Part shown: piece after piece, positions 40,885-48,645 of the stretch
How the letters are laid out: the number at the start of each line of letters is the position of its first letter
How positions within the stretch are numbered: position 1 is the stretch's first letter
Notes under the pieces: model-generated
Told to the model about the DNA's origin: nothing
Database searches by the model: none
What the model saw: the letters and a program-made list of their open reading frames with translations, nothing else
Position numbers and translations under genes: made by a program
Assembly: GCF_022601875.1 (NCBI RefSeq)
Contig: NZ_JAKVIP010000028.1
Location: forward strand, 1-48,645
DNA length: 48,645 nt
DNA from: Chryseobacterium sp. SSA4.19
Lineage (GTDB): Bacteria; Bacteroidota; Bacteroidia; Flavobacteriales; Weeksellaceae
Direction: 5' to 3'

Positions 40885-41866
40885 CCTGGCTGAACTTCGT
40901 TCGTAGTCTTCGTAAAAGATTCTCTTTTACTAGCCTATCTAAGTGGTCCTTGTACTGGTAAATATACTGGTTTTTCTGGTAATCATAAAATCCTTCCGAG
41001 GTCGGGAAAAACTGAAGGTTACGGTTCTTGGCGGCCACTGTCAGTTCCGCTGCCATCGGTTCCACAGAAAATGCCTGCCTTTCAAGGGCCCTCGAGGTTT
41101 CCAGGCTGGCCATCATTTCAGTGCTGATCCCGAAGTTTTCTGTTTTCAGGTACTGGAAGCCATCGAGGTAATCCGTTGTCTTTTTTTGTATGGTTTCACC
41201 TGAAATCCCATTTACAACAGTCCTGTTCTCTTTCTGTAATTTATCCCCGTCCGCCCCGTATTTCGTCTTAACGGTAACCGTTTCAGACCCTTTGGCATAA
41301 TTGAGCTGATCCGGAAGGTTCAGGTAATTGTATTTAATTGTACTGATCCCCTTGTCCGGCATCCCGGTCATATTCCCGTTCAGGTCATAAGGAATGGTTC
41401 CGCCGCCGCCTTCATACCCGGTAGGGCTGTTCTGCAGGTCTTTGATACTGGTCAGCCTGTTGCTTTTGTTCCCTGAAGCATAAGTGTATTCCAGGCGGTC
41501 AATGGTGGTGGCCGTATTGCCGGACACTATCACGGAAGTCCTGTACAGGTTGATGATGTTCCCATTGAGGTCATAATCGATGGACTCGGTATTTTCCTTA
41601 CTGTTCGGGTTATTCGGGTTCTGGTAATAGCCTGCCGTCAATCGGTTCAGTTTATCATACGCATAGCCGTATCTTTTTGGGGTTAATGAAGGATTTTGTC
41701 CTAACGTTTCTACTGCTCTCCAGTCCACTTCGGCAATATTCCCGTTGTATCTTCCCGCTACGTTTTTTCCCGGGAATAAAACAGGATCAGGATTGGTAAT
41801 CCCTTCTTTACCTGTGTATTTTATGTTGTAGGCAAACAGCTTCCCGCTCAGATCGGATACAGACAT
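40850..41866 (-). pseudogene. RHS core fragment interrupted by a 53-bp insertion
   Basis: The frame starts at MSVSDLSGKLFAYNIKY and carries RHS/YD-repeat core: DWRAVETLGQNPSLTPKRYG, YDLNGNIINLYR, PYDLNGNMTGMPDKGIS and DYLDGFQYLKTENFGISTEM. After NQYIYQYKDHL the frame is thrown by an insertion at 40890-40942 and ends with 26 unrelated residues. The normal continuation (GNTRVSFGRNS) is found in the next frame. It lacks the N-terminal part of a full RHS protein and begins just after a terminator, so it is an orphan cassette. Confidence 0.8.
40890..40942. repeat. 53-base palindromic insertion inside RHS core
   Basis: It replaces 10 bases of the intact core seen at 43650-43690, a net gain of 43 bases and a frame change. 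It contains the perfect inverted repeat GTAAAAGA-TTC-TCTTTTAC (40912-40930) and repeated CTTCGT words. Confidence 0.6.
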
Positions 41867-41880
41867 CTGGGTTCAAAAAT

Positions 41881-41911
41881 AAACAAGAGCAGAAATTATC
41901 TACTCTTGTTT
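41881..41911. terminator. Terminator after the third immunity candidate
   Basis: Stem AAACAAGAG (41881-41889) and CTCTTGTTT (41903-41911), extended inward by AGA/TCT with one mismatch. It separates the cassette at 42023-43979 from the next RHS core fragment. No 25-bp end element lies here. Confidence 0.6.
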
Positions 41912-42022
41912 CTATTAATTTGAATTTATTTTTTTTTATTTTCAATGAGTTAATTATTTAAATCATATCATCACTAACTCTGATACATTACCAGCCGAAA
42001 GAATAATAATTGCTTCCTCAGG

Positions 42023-42610
42023 TTAATTTAGCATTGTAGATAATTTTTCATATAGCTCTTTTTTAGATTTAGTTTTTTTAAACTCTCTATTTTCTTTAAA
42101 CTTGAATTGAAGAGCCTGAAGTTTTTCTATATTTATTCCAAACAAATTCTCTTCAAACTCCAAATAATCATACTCATCTAAATACAAAGAATCTAATATA
42201 TTGATAAAAAAAGTTAAACAATCTCTTTTAAAATTATTTTCAATATTTTCATTATAGATTATTTCATCAAATAAATCTATTTCTAAATATTTATAAGTAA
42301 ACTCTATAAGTGAATAAAAAGAAAAAGAATTAGTGAAATTTTCTACTAATATTTTTATATCCTCATAGCAAACCTTTTCCCATAATTCAGGAAGGCACAC
42401 AAATAACTGAACCGTATAAGTCGGATTGGTTTTTTCAAAATTATATAATAAAAGTTCCAAATAGTTTAGTGATAAAATTTTCTCCAAATATCTATTTCTT
42501 TCAATAAAAAATCTATCAATTGGAAAATAGTCTATAATCTTATTTTTGGAATCTCTAATTAATAATTCTGATATTTCTTTGACTTGATGGTCAATATATA
42601 TTCTGTTCAT
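42023..42610 (-). CDS. Candidate immunity protein of the RHS cassette at 42616-43979
   Basis: The 195-residue product has no signal peptide and is acidic, very rich in leucine, isoleucine, phenylalanine and tyrosine, and predicted to be all-helical. It is not from a family I can name. It begins 5 bases after the frameshift-corrected end of the toxin tip, which is the position expected for a cognate immunity gene. A cytoplasmic location would fit a toxin acting inside the cell. The base composition is much more AT-rich than the RHS core, as is usual for immunity genes gained by exchange. Confidence 0.6.
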   Translation of the reverse strand: MNRIYIDHQVKEISELLIRDSKNKIIDYFPIDRFFIERNRYLEKILSLNYLELLLYNFEKTNPTYTVQLFVCLPELWEKVCYEDIKILVENFTNSFSFYSLIEFTYKYLEIDLFDEIIYNENIENNFKRDCLTFFINILDSLYLDEYDYLEFEENLFGINIEKLQALQFKFKENREFKKTKSKKELYEKLSTMLN

Positions 42611-42615
42611 ATCTT

Positions 42616-43979
42616 TTAATCAACGGTATATGCTTTTAATTTTGCTTTGCTAACATCCACTCCCATATTAGATAAGATATAAGGAAACCTTTAGCTTCTA
42701 TTGCAGATGGTTGATAATGCCCTGATGCATTATTAATTTCCATAACTTGTCCTTTATACAAACGAAGTTGTCCTGCTGCTTGAACTTCATTGGCTCCACC
42801 AGATAGATAATAATGTCCTGATCCAATTTTAAGCTCCCCTGACTCTGTTACAACAAAATCAAATCGCCCATTTGTAACAGATCTTCCACCTACTGAGATG
42901 TTACCTTCACTTATACTTACTCCTAAACTCTGAAAGGATTCACCAGTTTGTGGAGCAGTACTTTTCGCGGATATTAAATTGGACGATTCGGCTTCAGCAG
43001 CAACTCCTCTTGTTCCTTTTCCAACGCCTGCAATTCTTCCAGCACCTTCTGCTGCAAGTACTGCTAAGCCTTGAGCTCCTAATGCTCCAGCAGCTTTTCC
43101 ATTGCCATTAACTGCCTTGAATCCATTCTTAACCATATCTGTTGTACCCATATGGGTCAGATTAGTTATTTTATCGGACGCAGAAGTATACCTACCAGCT
43201 TTCGCATCATTTATTGCTCCTCCTATCGTTGTTCCAATTACTTTTCCCGGTCTTGCAGCTAATTGAGCACCACCTACAACTATATTTTTAGCCTCTTGCT
43301 TAAAGCCTGTCCAAACATCCTTCCAATATTTGCTACAACACCTTTCAGCCTCTCTGCCATCAGGATCCACAAACATAATCGGGTTATCTAAAGCATAAGT
43401 ATAAGGTGAGAACCTTCTTGATTTTTCTGCAAGCTCGTCCTCTACTCCCCATCTACCAATATCCGGCATATAGAACCTTGCTCCGTAATCATACATCCCG
43501 GTCTCTTGGAGTTCCTTTCCATTGTACTTATAATTCTTATAAGTCCCTGCTCCAAATAAGGTATTTCCAGTTTTCAGATGGTTCATCCCGAAAGGATAAT
43601 AGTCATTGGCATCCGTAATTTCAAGAGCACCTGCGCTGTTCCTTCCAAAGCTCACCCTGGTGTTTCCCAGGTGGTCCTTGTACTGGTAAATATACTGGTT
43701 TTTCTGGTAATCATAAAATCCTTCCGAGGTCGGGAAAAACTGGAGATTGCGGTTCTTGGCGGCCACTGTCAGTTCCGCTGCCATCGGTTCCATAGAAAAT
43801 GCCTGTCTTTCCAGGGCCCTTGATGTTTCAAGGCTGGCCATCATTTCAGTGCTGATCCCGAAGTTTTCTGTTTTCAGGTACTGGAAGCCATCGAGGTAAA
43901 CCGTGGTCTTCTTTTGGATGGTTTCCCCGGAAATCCCATTTACAACAGTCGTGTTCTCTTTCTGTAATTTACTACGAGA
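42616..43979 (-). pseudogene. Orphan RHS cassette with a frameshifted toxin tip
   Basis: The frame opens from the cassette junction (43979) with KLQKENTTVVNGISGET, and continues through MMASLETSRALERQAFS, FPTSEGFYDYQKNQYIYQYK, YKYNGKELQETGMYDYGARF and DPDGRE to a tip of about 240 residues. The tip has a glycine/alanine-rich linker and a final domain with GSGHYYLSGGANEVQAAGQL and INNASGHYQPS. At about 42685, GGTTTCC lacks one T: the open frame ends at 42636 with FLISYLIWEWMLAKQN, while the shifted frame gives PYILSNMGVDVSKAKLKAYT then VD and stops at 42616, the more natural end. An internal ATG at 43844 is the first available start. Confidence 0.75.
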
Positions 43980-43987
43980 TTTAAAAT

Positions 43988-44021
43988 AAACAGAGCCAAC
44001 TCAAAGGAGTTGGCTCTGTTT
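43988..44021. terminator. Terminator at the end of the lipase cassette
   Basis: A 15-bp perfect stem (43988-44002 and 44007-44021, core CAGAGCCAACTC) with loop AAAG. It lies just before the RHS junction at 43979. Confidence 0.8.
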
Positions 44022-44033
44022 ATTGTTATCAAT

Positions 44034-44058
44034 CACGGATTATAAATCCGCGACATCG
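44034..44058. repeat. 25-bp RHS-cassette end element, copy 3
   Basis: CACGGATTATAAATCCGCGA followed by CATCG, between the membrane-protein immunity candidate and its terminator. The 12 bases on the terminator side (TATTGTTATCAAT) are shared with copy 2. Confidence 0.7.
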
Positions 44059-44114
44059 AGGATGTTGGCTTCTTTGTTATTTTCATATATCTTAAAATCT
44101 AAATTATAAGCAAT

Positions 44115-44399
44115 TTACTTATAAAACAAAGACCAATTTTCCGTAAGAAAATACGTCATAAAAGCAAGATATAACATTATAAAAATAAATAGCAAAATTA
44201 CTACACTATTTAAAAATACCCACAACTTACTCTTATTAAGTATTTTATCCTTAAAAATAAGTATATATAATGATATACTATTTAGCACAAGTGCTATTAT
44301 AAATAGAATTGTTATTTTTAAATTAAACCCAAAGGAAGGTAAAAATATTAGAAGGGAGATTAATGAAATTAACTGCGAAAAATGAATTGTCCGTTTCAT
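44115..44399 (-). CDS. Small membrane protein, candidate immunity to the lipase-type RHS toxin
   Basis: The 94-residue product has three to four membrane spans (about 10-26, 29-49 and 58-88) with short loops and no recognisable domain. Its ATG lies 3 bases after the stop of the lipase-type RHS cassette, so it is translationally linked. A membrane-resident immunity protein would fit a toxin that attacks phospholipids, but this is inferred from position only. The cassette end element and terminator follow. Confidence 0.6.
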   Translation of the reverse strand: MKRTIHFSQLISLISLLIFLPSFGFNLKITILFIIALVLNSISLYILIFKDKILNKSKLWVFLNSVVILLFIFIMLYLAFMTYFLTENWSLFYK

Positions 44400-44402
44400 A
44401 GT

Positions 44403-45377
44403 TTATTTATTCTTTTGTGGTATTGCTGTTTTTACTTCATTCAAAATATTTACACGATAATCATTATCAATAGTCGTATGTGTTGTATTTGAGGTCTTAA
44501 CGTTTACAATTTTTGACATACTATTATTACTTGTAGGTTCAAGTTTTGTTCCTCCTATTGGCGTTTCTGTTTGATAATAATTAATCGCAACATCAGTATT
44601 TGAAGGAATCTTATTATCATTTACTCCATAATCTGAAATATCCAAAGTTACCATTTTATTAATTTTAACATCTGGATTATCATTAGCCACGTTGACGATA
44701 TTATCCCCTCCCATACTATGTCCAACCAATACTAATTGTCCATCAGGACTTAATTCCCTAAAGGCTTTGATAGATTCCGAAATATCATTTGGGGTTCGCG
44801 AATTAAATGAGGCATCAAAAACAGCAACTTGAGTATCTTTTTGAGATGAATAAGCATTAACAAGCGTACTTGCAAAATTATCTTTCCCTATATTCTTAAC
44901 TTGGGTTTTTCCTGGGTCTGGATTACCTCCTTGCCAACCTCTAACAGCTATAATCAAATTTTTTGTCCCTTCATTTAATTTTACAGCTTCTAAGCCTTCC
45001 AATTCTCTAGCATCAATGACCCTATTTTCAGAAAATGCATAGGTACTATTATGAGTATATTTTTCAGCAAGCGGGTCTATATTGAAGAAGCGAGCAACAT
45101 CCGGCATATACTGTCGCCATTTAAATGAGTAAAATCCAGTTTCCTGCAATTCCTGTTCTTGGTACTTATAATTCTTATAAGTCCCTGCTCCAAACATTGT
45201 AGTTCCGGTCTTCAGATGGTTCATCCCAAACGGATAATAATCGTTGGCATCGGTAATCTCAAGAGCACCTGCGCTGTTCCTTCCAAAGCTCACCCTGGTG
45301 TTTCCTAAGTGATCTTTATACTGGTAAATATATTGATTATTTCTGCAAAATTTATTAACATAAAAAATAATACTCAC
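44403..45377 (-). CDS. Orphan RHS cassette with a lipase-like toxin tip
   Basis: The 324-residue frame starts at a GTG (45377). After 13 non-RHS residues it enters the core at NQYIYQYKDHLGNTRVSFGR. At KNYKY it switches to a different RHS core type (QEQELQETGFYSFKWRQYMP, FFNIDPLAEKYTHNSTYAF). The tip (about 128-324) is an alpha/beta-hydrolase with nucleophile elbow GHSMGG (S221), candidate acid D246 and candidate H300. This suggests a lipase or phospholipase toxin. The lack of a full RHS shell means that it cannot be delivered alone, so it is likely a silent cassette. Confidence 0.75.
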   Translation of the reverse strand: MSIIFYVNKFCRNNQYIYQYKDHLGNTRVSFGRNSAGALEITDANDYYPFGMNHLKTGTTMFGAGTYKNYKYQEQELQETGFYSFKWRQYMPDVARFFNIDPLAEKYTHNSTYAFSENRVIDARELEGLEAVKLNEGTKNLIIAVRGWQGGNPDPGKTQVKNIGKDNFASTLVNAYSSQKDTQVAVFDASFNSRTPNDISESIKAFRELSPDGQLVLVGHSMGGDNIVNVANDNPDVKINKMVTLDISDYGVNDNKIPSNTDVAINYYQTETPIGGTKLEPTSNNSMSKIVNVKTSNTTHTTIDNDYRVNILNEVKTAIPQKNK

Positions 45378-45429
45378 TACTAAAATTTAAAGACTTCTTT
45401 AATAAAAATGTAGCTTTATTATAACACAA

Positions 45430-45453
45430 AACCCACCGCAATTGCGGTGGGTT
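45430..45453. terminator. Terminator at the end of the first RHS cassette
   Basis: A perfect 12-bp GC-rich palindrome (AACCCACCGCAA and its complement), after the 25-bp end element. T-rich sequence follows on both strands. Confidence 0.75.
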
Positions 45454-45466
45454 CTTTCTTGTTGCT

Positions 45467-45491
45467 CACGGATTACAAATCCGCGAGATCA
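45467..45491. repeat. 25-bp RHS-cassette end element, copy 4
   Basis: CACGGATTACAAATCCGCGA followed by GATCA; a divergent copy that keeps CGGATT and AATCCGCG. It lies between the stop of the signal-peptide immunity candidate and a terminator. Confidence 0.6.
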
Positions 45492-45501
45492 GGTAGCGGG
45501 A

Positions 45502-45978
45502 TTAATTAGTAATGTCTACTGAGGGTTCATCGTAAATTTTAATGATTTTATCAAATACCCATCCTTTATTAACGTCATATTTTAATCTAACACTACGTTT
45601 GTCCTCAAATACCAAAAAAGGTCTTTCATTATTATATTTTTGATAATCAGTTTTATCAATTTCTAATACTAGATCTATATAATTATTTCTTAAATTTTCA
45701 TATATAATAGTTAGTATTAATACATCACCATCTTGACTTTTTAAATAATTTAAGAACTCATTCTTATTAGAATATAAATTAACATTACTTTTTGAATCAT
45801 ATTTTTTATTTATAAAATCGATTTCATGGGGTAATATATAATTGATTTTATACCCTTTTACTATGTTAATGTCCCTATTTGCAGAATAGGAATTTTTAAT
45901 AATGTCTTGCAAATTTATCTTTTGGCCAAAACATACAATGCTAACAAAAGAAAATAATAGAATTAATTTTTTTTTCAT
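45502..45978 (-). CDS. Secreted protein, candidate immunity for the main RHS toxin
   Basis: The 158-residue product has a signal peptide (MKKKLILLFSFVSIVCFGQ) and a mature domain of about 138 residues with alternating beta-type segments (DVLILTIIYENLRNNYIDLV, SVRLKYDVNKGWVFDKIIKI). No family is recognised. It begins 3 bases after the RHS stop. The end element and terminator follow. An exported immunity candidate suggests that the toxin acts in the periplasm or on the cell surface. Confidence 0.6.
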   Translation of the reverse strand: MKKKLILLFSFVSIVCFGQKINLQDIIKNSYSANRDINIVKGYKINYILPHEIDFINKKYDSKSNVNLYSNKNEFLNYLKSQDGDVLILTIIYENLRNNYIDLVLEIDKTDYQKYNNERPFLVFEDKRSVRLKYDVNKGWVFDKIIKIYDEPSVDITN

Positions 45979-45981
45979 TTT

Positions 45982-48645
45982 TTAGGGCTTAAGTAAAGTA
46001 TTTAAATTTCTCATCACTTGAAAAACTTGTGCTTGAATTCTAATATTACTTGTATTTGATTTAAAAGTACCATAATCCATAGTATTGATATTACCGTTTT
46101 GATTATAATGTGTAATTGTTTTCGGATAGGAACCAGGGTTACTAAGCGGCATCCATTTACCTACATTATTACTTGCACTACTATAGTCTGCAGTCGTTAT
46201 ACTCCCTGTATTACCTGCAACATTGTATCCCAATACAACATCTGGAATTGTTGATATTTCATTTCTATCTGTAGTTGACGAGCCATTTCCCCCAATTTTT
46301 ATAGTACCATTACTTTCTTGTTTTATAACTGCTCCATGGCTGTGCCCATTATAAGCAACAGTAAAACCATTTTTAACAAGTGCTCGCTCAGCAGGACCAA
46401 CATTGACAGTTCCAGCATTATTATTAGAAACAGTTTCTATTGATTGAGAGCCACCATTATTCCCTACAGCAAAACCTTGTTCTTGCATATTGTTAGCTTC
46501 AGTGTTTGCGAAAGCAGTATCCATTGCACTGATTTCCCCTTGAGTAGGATTGCTAATTAGATCTGAATAGGCACTTTCATTTACCACCCCTCCTGATGAC
46601 AGTGTATTTTGGATTGCTTGCTGTGTAGTATTAGTTAAAGCTACAATTACCCGGTTATCATTCTTGCCATCCCATCCTAAATACTGTCCATTTATTCCAA
46701 AATAATCTCCAAAAGGAGCTCTTCCATCAGGATCAATAAATCTAATCGGATTATTAAACGCATAGTTGTAAGGACTGTGTCTCGTCATCTTTTCCGCCAG
46801 CGGATCCACCACGCCCCATCTTCCGATATCCGGCATATAGAATCTCGCACCATAGTCGTACATTCCGGTTTCCTGAAGCTCCTTTCCGTTGTACTTATAG
46901 TTCTGGTAGGCTCCCAGCATACTTTTCATTCCTCCGATATGGTTCATTCCAAAAGCATAATAATTATTCGTATCTGTGATCTCAAGAGTACCGTGGCTGT
47001 TTTTACCATAGCTCACCCTCGCATTTCCAAGATGGTCCCTGTACTGGTAAATATAACGGTTTTCCGTGAAACTGTAAAACCCTTCTGCGGTAGACACAAA
47101 ATCCAGCTGCCAGCCCAGGGCTACGGGAGTCGGAATAATAACGGGATCTTTGAAGGCCTCCTGCTCATAGGCAACACTGGTCCTGCACCAGGCACAGGGC
47201 TGAACCGTCTCTGAGAAACTGTACTGGAAACCCTCTAAATAATCCGTGTATTTATATGAGGTGGCCTGGCCTCTTCCTCCACCGCTGCTGTTTGTTTTGC
47301 GGACTTTAGTACCATCAGCACGGTATAAATAACTTAAACCGAAGTTCACAGGATTTCCTGACAATGGATTAACCTGTGAAATGCCAAAAACATCCGGAAG
47401 ATTTAAATGGTTATACGTGATGTCCTGAATTCCTTTATCCTGCATTGTGATCATGTTTCCATTCAGATCATAGTCTATCGGATTGTTCCCGCCTTCATAA
47501 CCTGTACTGTTAGGGACGTTCTCAACAATTTTCGTAAGGCGGTTTCCTATATACTGATACGCCAGGTCATCTATCAGAGTTACCGTGGGAGAAAATACCT
47601 GTGGAGCAGATCTTTTTAAGGTATTGATATTTCCGTTCAAATCATAGGTAAGATACTCATTGAAGCTGCCACTCACTCCCGTGCTCGGCTCCCTGTAAAA
47701 GGCATTTGCCAGCCTGTTCAGTTTATCATATTCATAATTATACCTTTTCATCAGGTTTTCCGAACCGTTGTTCCAGTCCACTTCTGTAATATTGCCGTTG
47801 AATCTTCCCGGAGCAATATTTGAAGATACCGGGTTGTTATACCTGATTTCATACCCAAATAGCTTCCCGTTAAGGTTCGCAGGATCATTGATTCTGGTCA
47901 TCCAGCCCCGGATATTGTATTGATAATCGATGCTCTGAAGCGGATTTGATGCCACTGTACCTCCAACTTTCTTGTTGCTCAGCTGGGAAAGTTCATTGTA
48001 GGTATTCTGAGCCAGTATTTCAGGAGTATTATTATCTACCTTATGCGTATGGGTTAAGAGCCTGTTCTGGTGGTCATAAGTAAAATTCTCGGTGATAATC
48101 CGGTCGGTATCCGTACTCAGTCTTTTATGTCGGGTAACGGTCTGCTTCACTACGCCTGCAAAATCAAGCAGGGATTCTGTTTTGGTATAGCCTCCCAGGT
48201 GGTTGATAGAATGGGTAAAAATCACTCTTCCCATCGTGTCGTAATAGGGATAGGTCTTGGTCCAGTTGGTATCCTCGATGTTCCTTATATAGGAAGCCGT
48301 GGACAAACTGTTGGTGGAGGCATCGTTATCTGCACCGGTTGCCTGGCCCAGGATATACTGTCCTAAAACCGTTGCCGGAACAGCCGGGGCTTCCGGCGGA
48401 TAGGTATCATAATAGTTAATCCCGAGGAGAATCGTCCCGGTGGAAGGATAGGCCAGGTTCCGGTAGTATACATTCATGCCACCAATCACCACAGGATTGG
48501 GAATACGGCTTTCGTTATTCAGGGGATTAAGACTGGTGGAAGGAAGGTTGTTTACATAGTCCTGCACCGCTGTACGGGATTCTGTATTGGGATAGAAGCC
48601 GGTAAGGACAATCCTGTTGTAGCTGTCATACTTGGTAAAGAGCCA
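45982..48645 (-). CDS. RHS-repeat protein with toxin tip, 5' end outside the window
   Basis: The frame is open to the window edge (the first 26 visible codons start WLFTKYDSYNRIVLTGFYPN), giving 887 visible residues. It shows YD-repeat/RHS core: RILTHTHK-type repeats (NRLLTHTHKVDNNTPEILAQ), YDLNGNINTLKR, YDLNGNMITMQDKG, YKYNGKELQETGMYDYGARF and DPDGRAP. The tip (about the last 245 residues) begins FGDYFGINGQYLGWDGKND. It contains YNGHSHGAV and GNGSSTTDRNE, suggestive of a JAB-like metal site (H-x-H then S and D), but the spacing is loose. Delivery is by the RHS cocoon through a secretion system outside the window. Confidence 0.85.
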   Translation of the reverse strand, partial: WLFTKYDSYNRIVLTGFYPNTESRTAVQDYVNNLPSTSLNPLNNESRIPNPVVIGGMNVYYRNLAYPSTGTILLGINYYDTYPPEAPAVPATVLGQYILGQATGADNDASTNSLSTASYIRNIEDTNWTKTYPYYDTMGRVIFTHSINHLGGYTKTESLLDFAGVVKQTVTRHKRLSTDTDRIITENFTYDHQNRLLTHTHKVDNNTPEILAQNTYNELSQLSNKKVGGTVASNPLQSIDYQYNIRGWMTRINDPANLNGKLFGYEIRYNNPVSSNIAPGRFNGNITEVDWNNGSENLMKRYNYEYDKLNRLANAFYREPSTGVSGSFNEYLTYDLNGNINTLKRSAPQVFSPTVTLIDDLAYQYIGNRLTKIVENVPNSTGYEGGNNPIDYDLNGNMITMQDKGIQDITYNHLNLPDVFGISQVNPLSGNPVNFGLSYLYRADGTKVRKTNSSGGGRGQATSYKYTDYLEGFQYSFSETVQPCAWCRTSVAYEQEAFKDPVIIPTPVALGWQLDFVSTAEGFYSFTENRYIYQYRDHLGNARVSYGKNSHGTLEITDTNNYYAFGMNHIGGMKSMLGAYQNYKYNGKELQETGMYDYGARFYMPDIGRWGVVDPLAEKMTRHSPYNYAFNNPIRFIDPDGRAPFGDYFGINGQYLGWDGKNDNRVIVALTNTTQQAIQNTLSSGGVVNESAYSDLISNPTQGEISAMDTAFANTEANNMQEQGFAVGNNGGSQSIETVSNNNAGTVNVGPAERALVKNGFTVAYNGHSHGAVIKQESNGTIKIGGNGSSTTDRNEISTIPDVVLGYNVAGNTGSITTADYSSASNNVGKWMPLSNPGSYPKTITHYNQNGNINTMDYGTFKSNTSNIRIQAQVFQVMRNLNTLLKP

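Noticed and set aside
38671..45491. CRISPR-like repeats
   Set aside because: The four 25-bp copies are kilobases apart, separated by genes, and have no spacer pattern.
46777..47214. Plus-strand open frame of 145 codons in the RHS region
   Set aside because: It is antisense to conserved RHS core; similar mirror frames occur opposite each core copy.

Overview
The window looks like the chromosome of a flavobacterium, most probably Chryseobacterium or a close relative in the Weeksellaceae. The evidence is low-GC DNA, perfect TAnnTTTG promoter boxes of the Bacteroidota type, SusC-like barrel and TonB-plug domains, a fused branched-chain keto-acid dehydrogenase E1, RHS proteins with the flavobacterial YKYNGKELQ core, and very weak Shine-Dalgarno signals. 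No tRNA, rRNA or CRISPR array was seen. Most genes are on the minus strand, so left-to-right order below is usually the reverse of transcription.

Region by region. 1-8.8 kb: a small secreted protein, a PH-domain protein, dihydrolipoyl dehydrogenase, a small basic secreted protein, a PQQ-type sugar dehydrogenase lipoprotein, and a coupled glycosidase pair (GH29 alpha-L-fucosidase then GH3 beta-glucosidase with PA14). 9-13.5 kb: a GbsR-type regulator and a run of small genes (three membrane proteins, DCC/DUF393, SRPBCC, DUF2071, TIGR01777 epimerase). A palindrome, TTTCAA-N6-TTGAAA, lies upstream of both the regulator and the first membrane gene. 13.6-24.8 kb: a remarkable set made of an ECF sigma factor, an anti-sigma-like membrane protein with a TonB-plug-like C-terminus, a SusC-like barrel with no visible plug, a 1507-residue alpha-2-macroglobulin-like protein carrying a TonB plug in its middle, and a TSP3/VWA lipoprotein. 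25-29.3 kb: a papain-like protease, a double-glycine-leader peptide, an Old Yellow Enzyme divergent from an HxlR regulator, and a membrane-anchored methyltransferase. 29.3-38.4 kb: mostly housekeeping genes (BCKDH E1, polyprenyl synthase, sterol-desaturase-like enzyme, rlmN, queA, AIM24).

38.4-48.6 kb is an RHS polymorphic-toxin locus. Reading right to left, the end of one large RHS gene with its tip and immunity candidate is followed by orphan tip cassettes. Each orphan has a fragment of RHS core, a toxin tip and an immunity candidate, and most end in a repeated 25-bp element plus a strong terminator. One cassette has a single-base frameshift, one is broken by a 53-bp palindromic insertion, one is a core chimera with a lipase tip, and the last is a scar.

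How the genes may work together. The sigma/anti-sigma/barrel/macroglobulin set looks like a cell-surface signalling or surface-defence operon in which the parts of a SusC receptor are spread over separate proteins. The GbsR block looks like an autoregulated stress operon. The RHS block looks like a recombining reservoir of contact-dependent toxins. These roles are inferred; the domains and repeats are read from the sequence.
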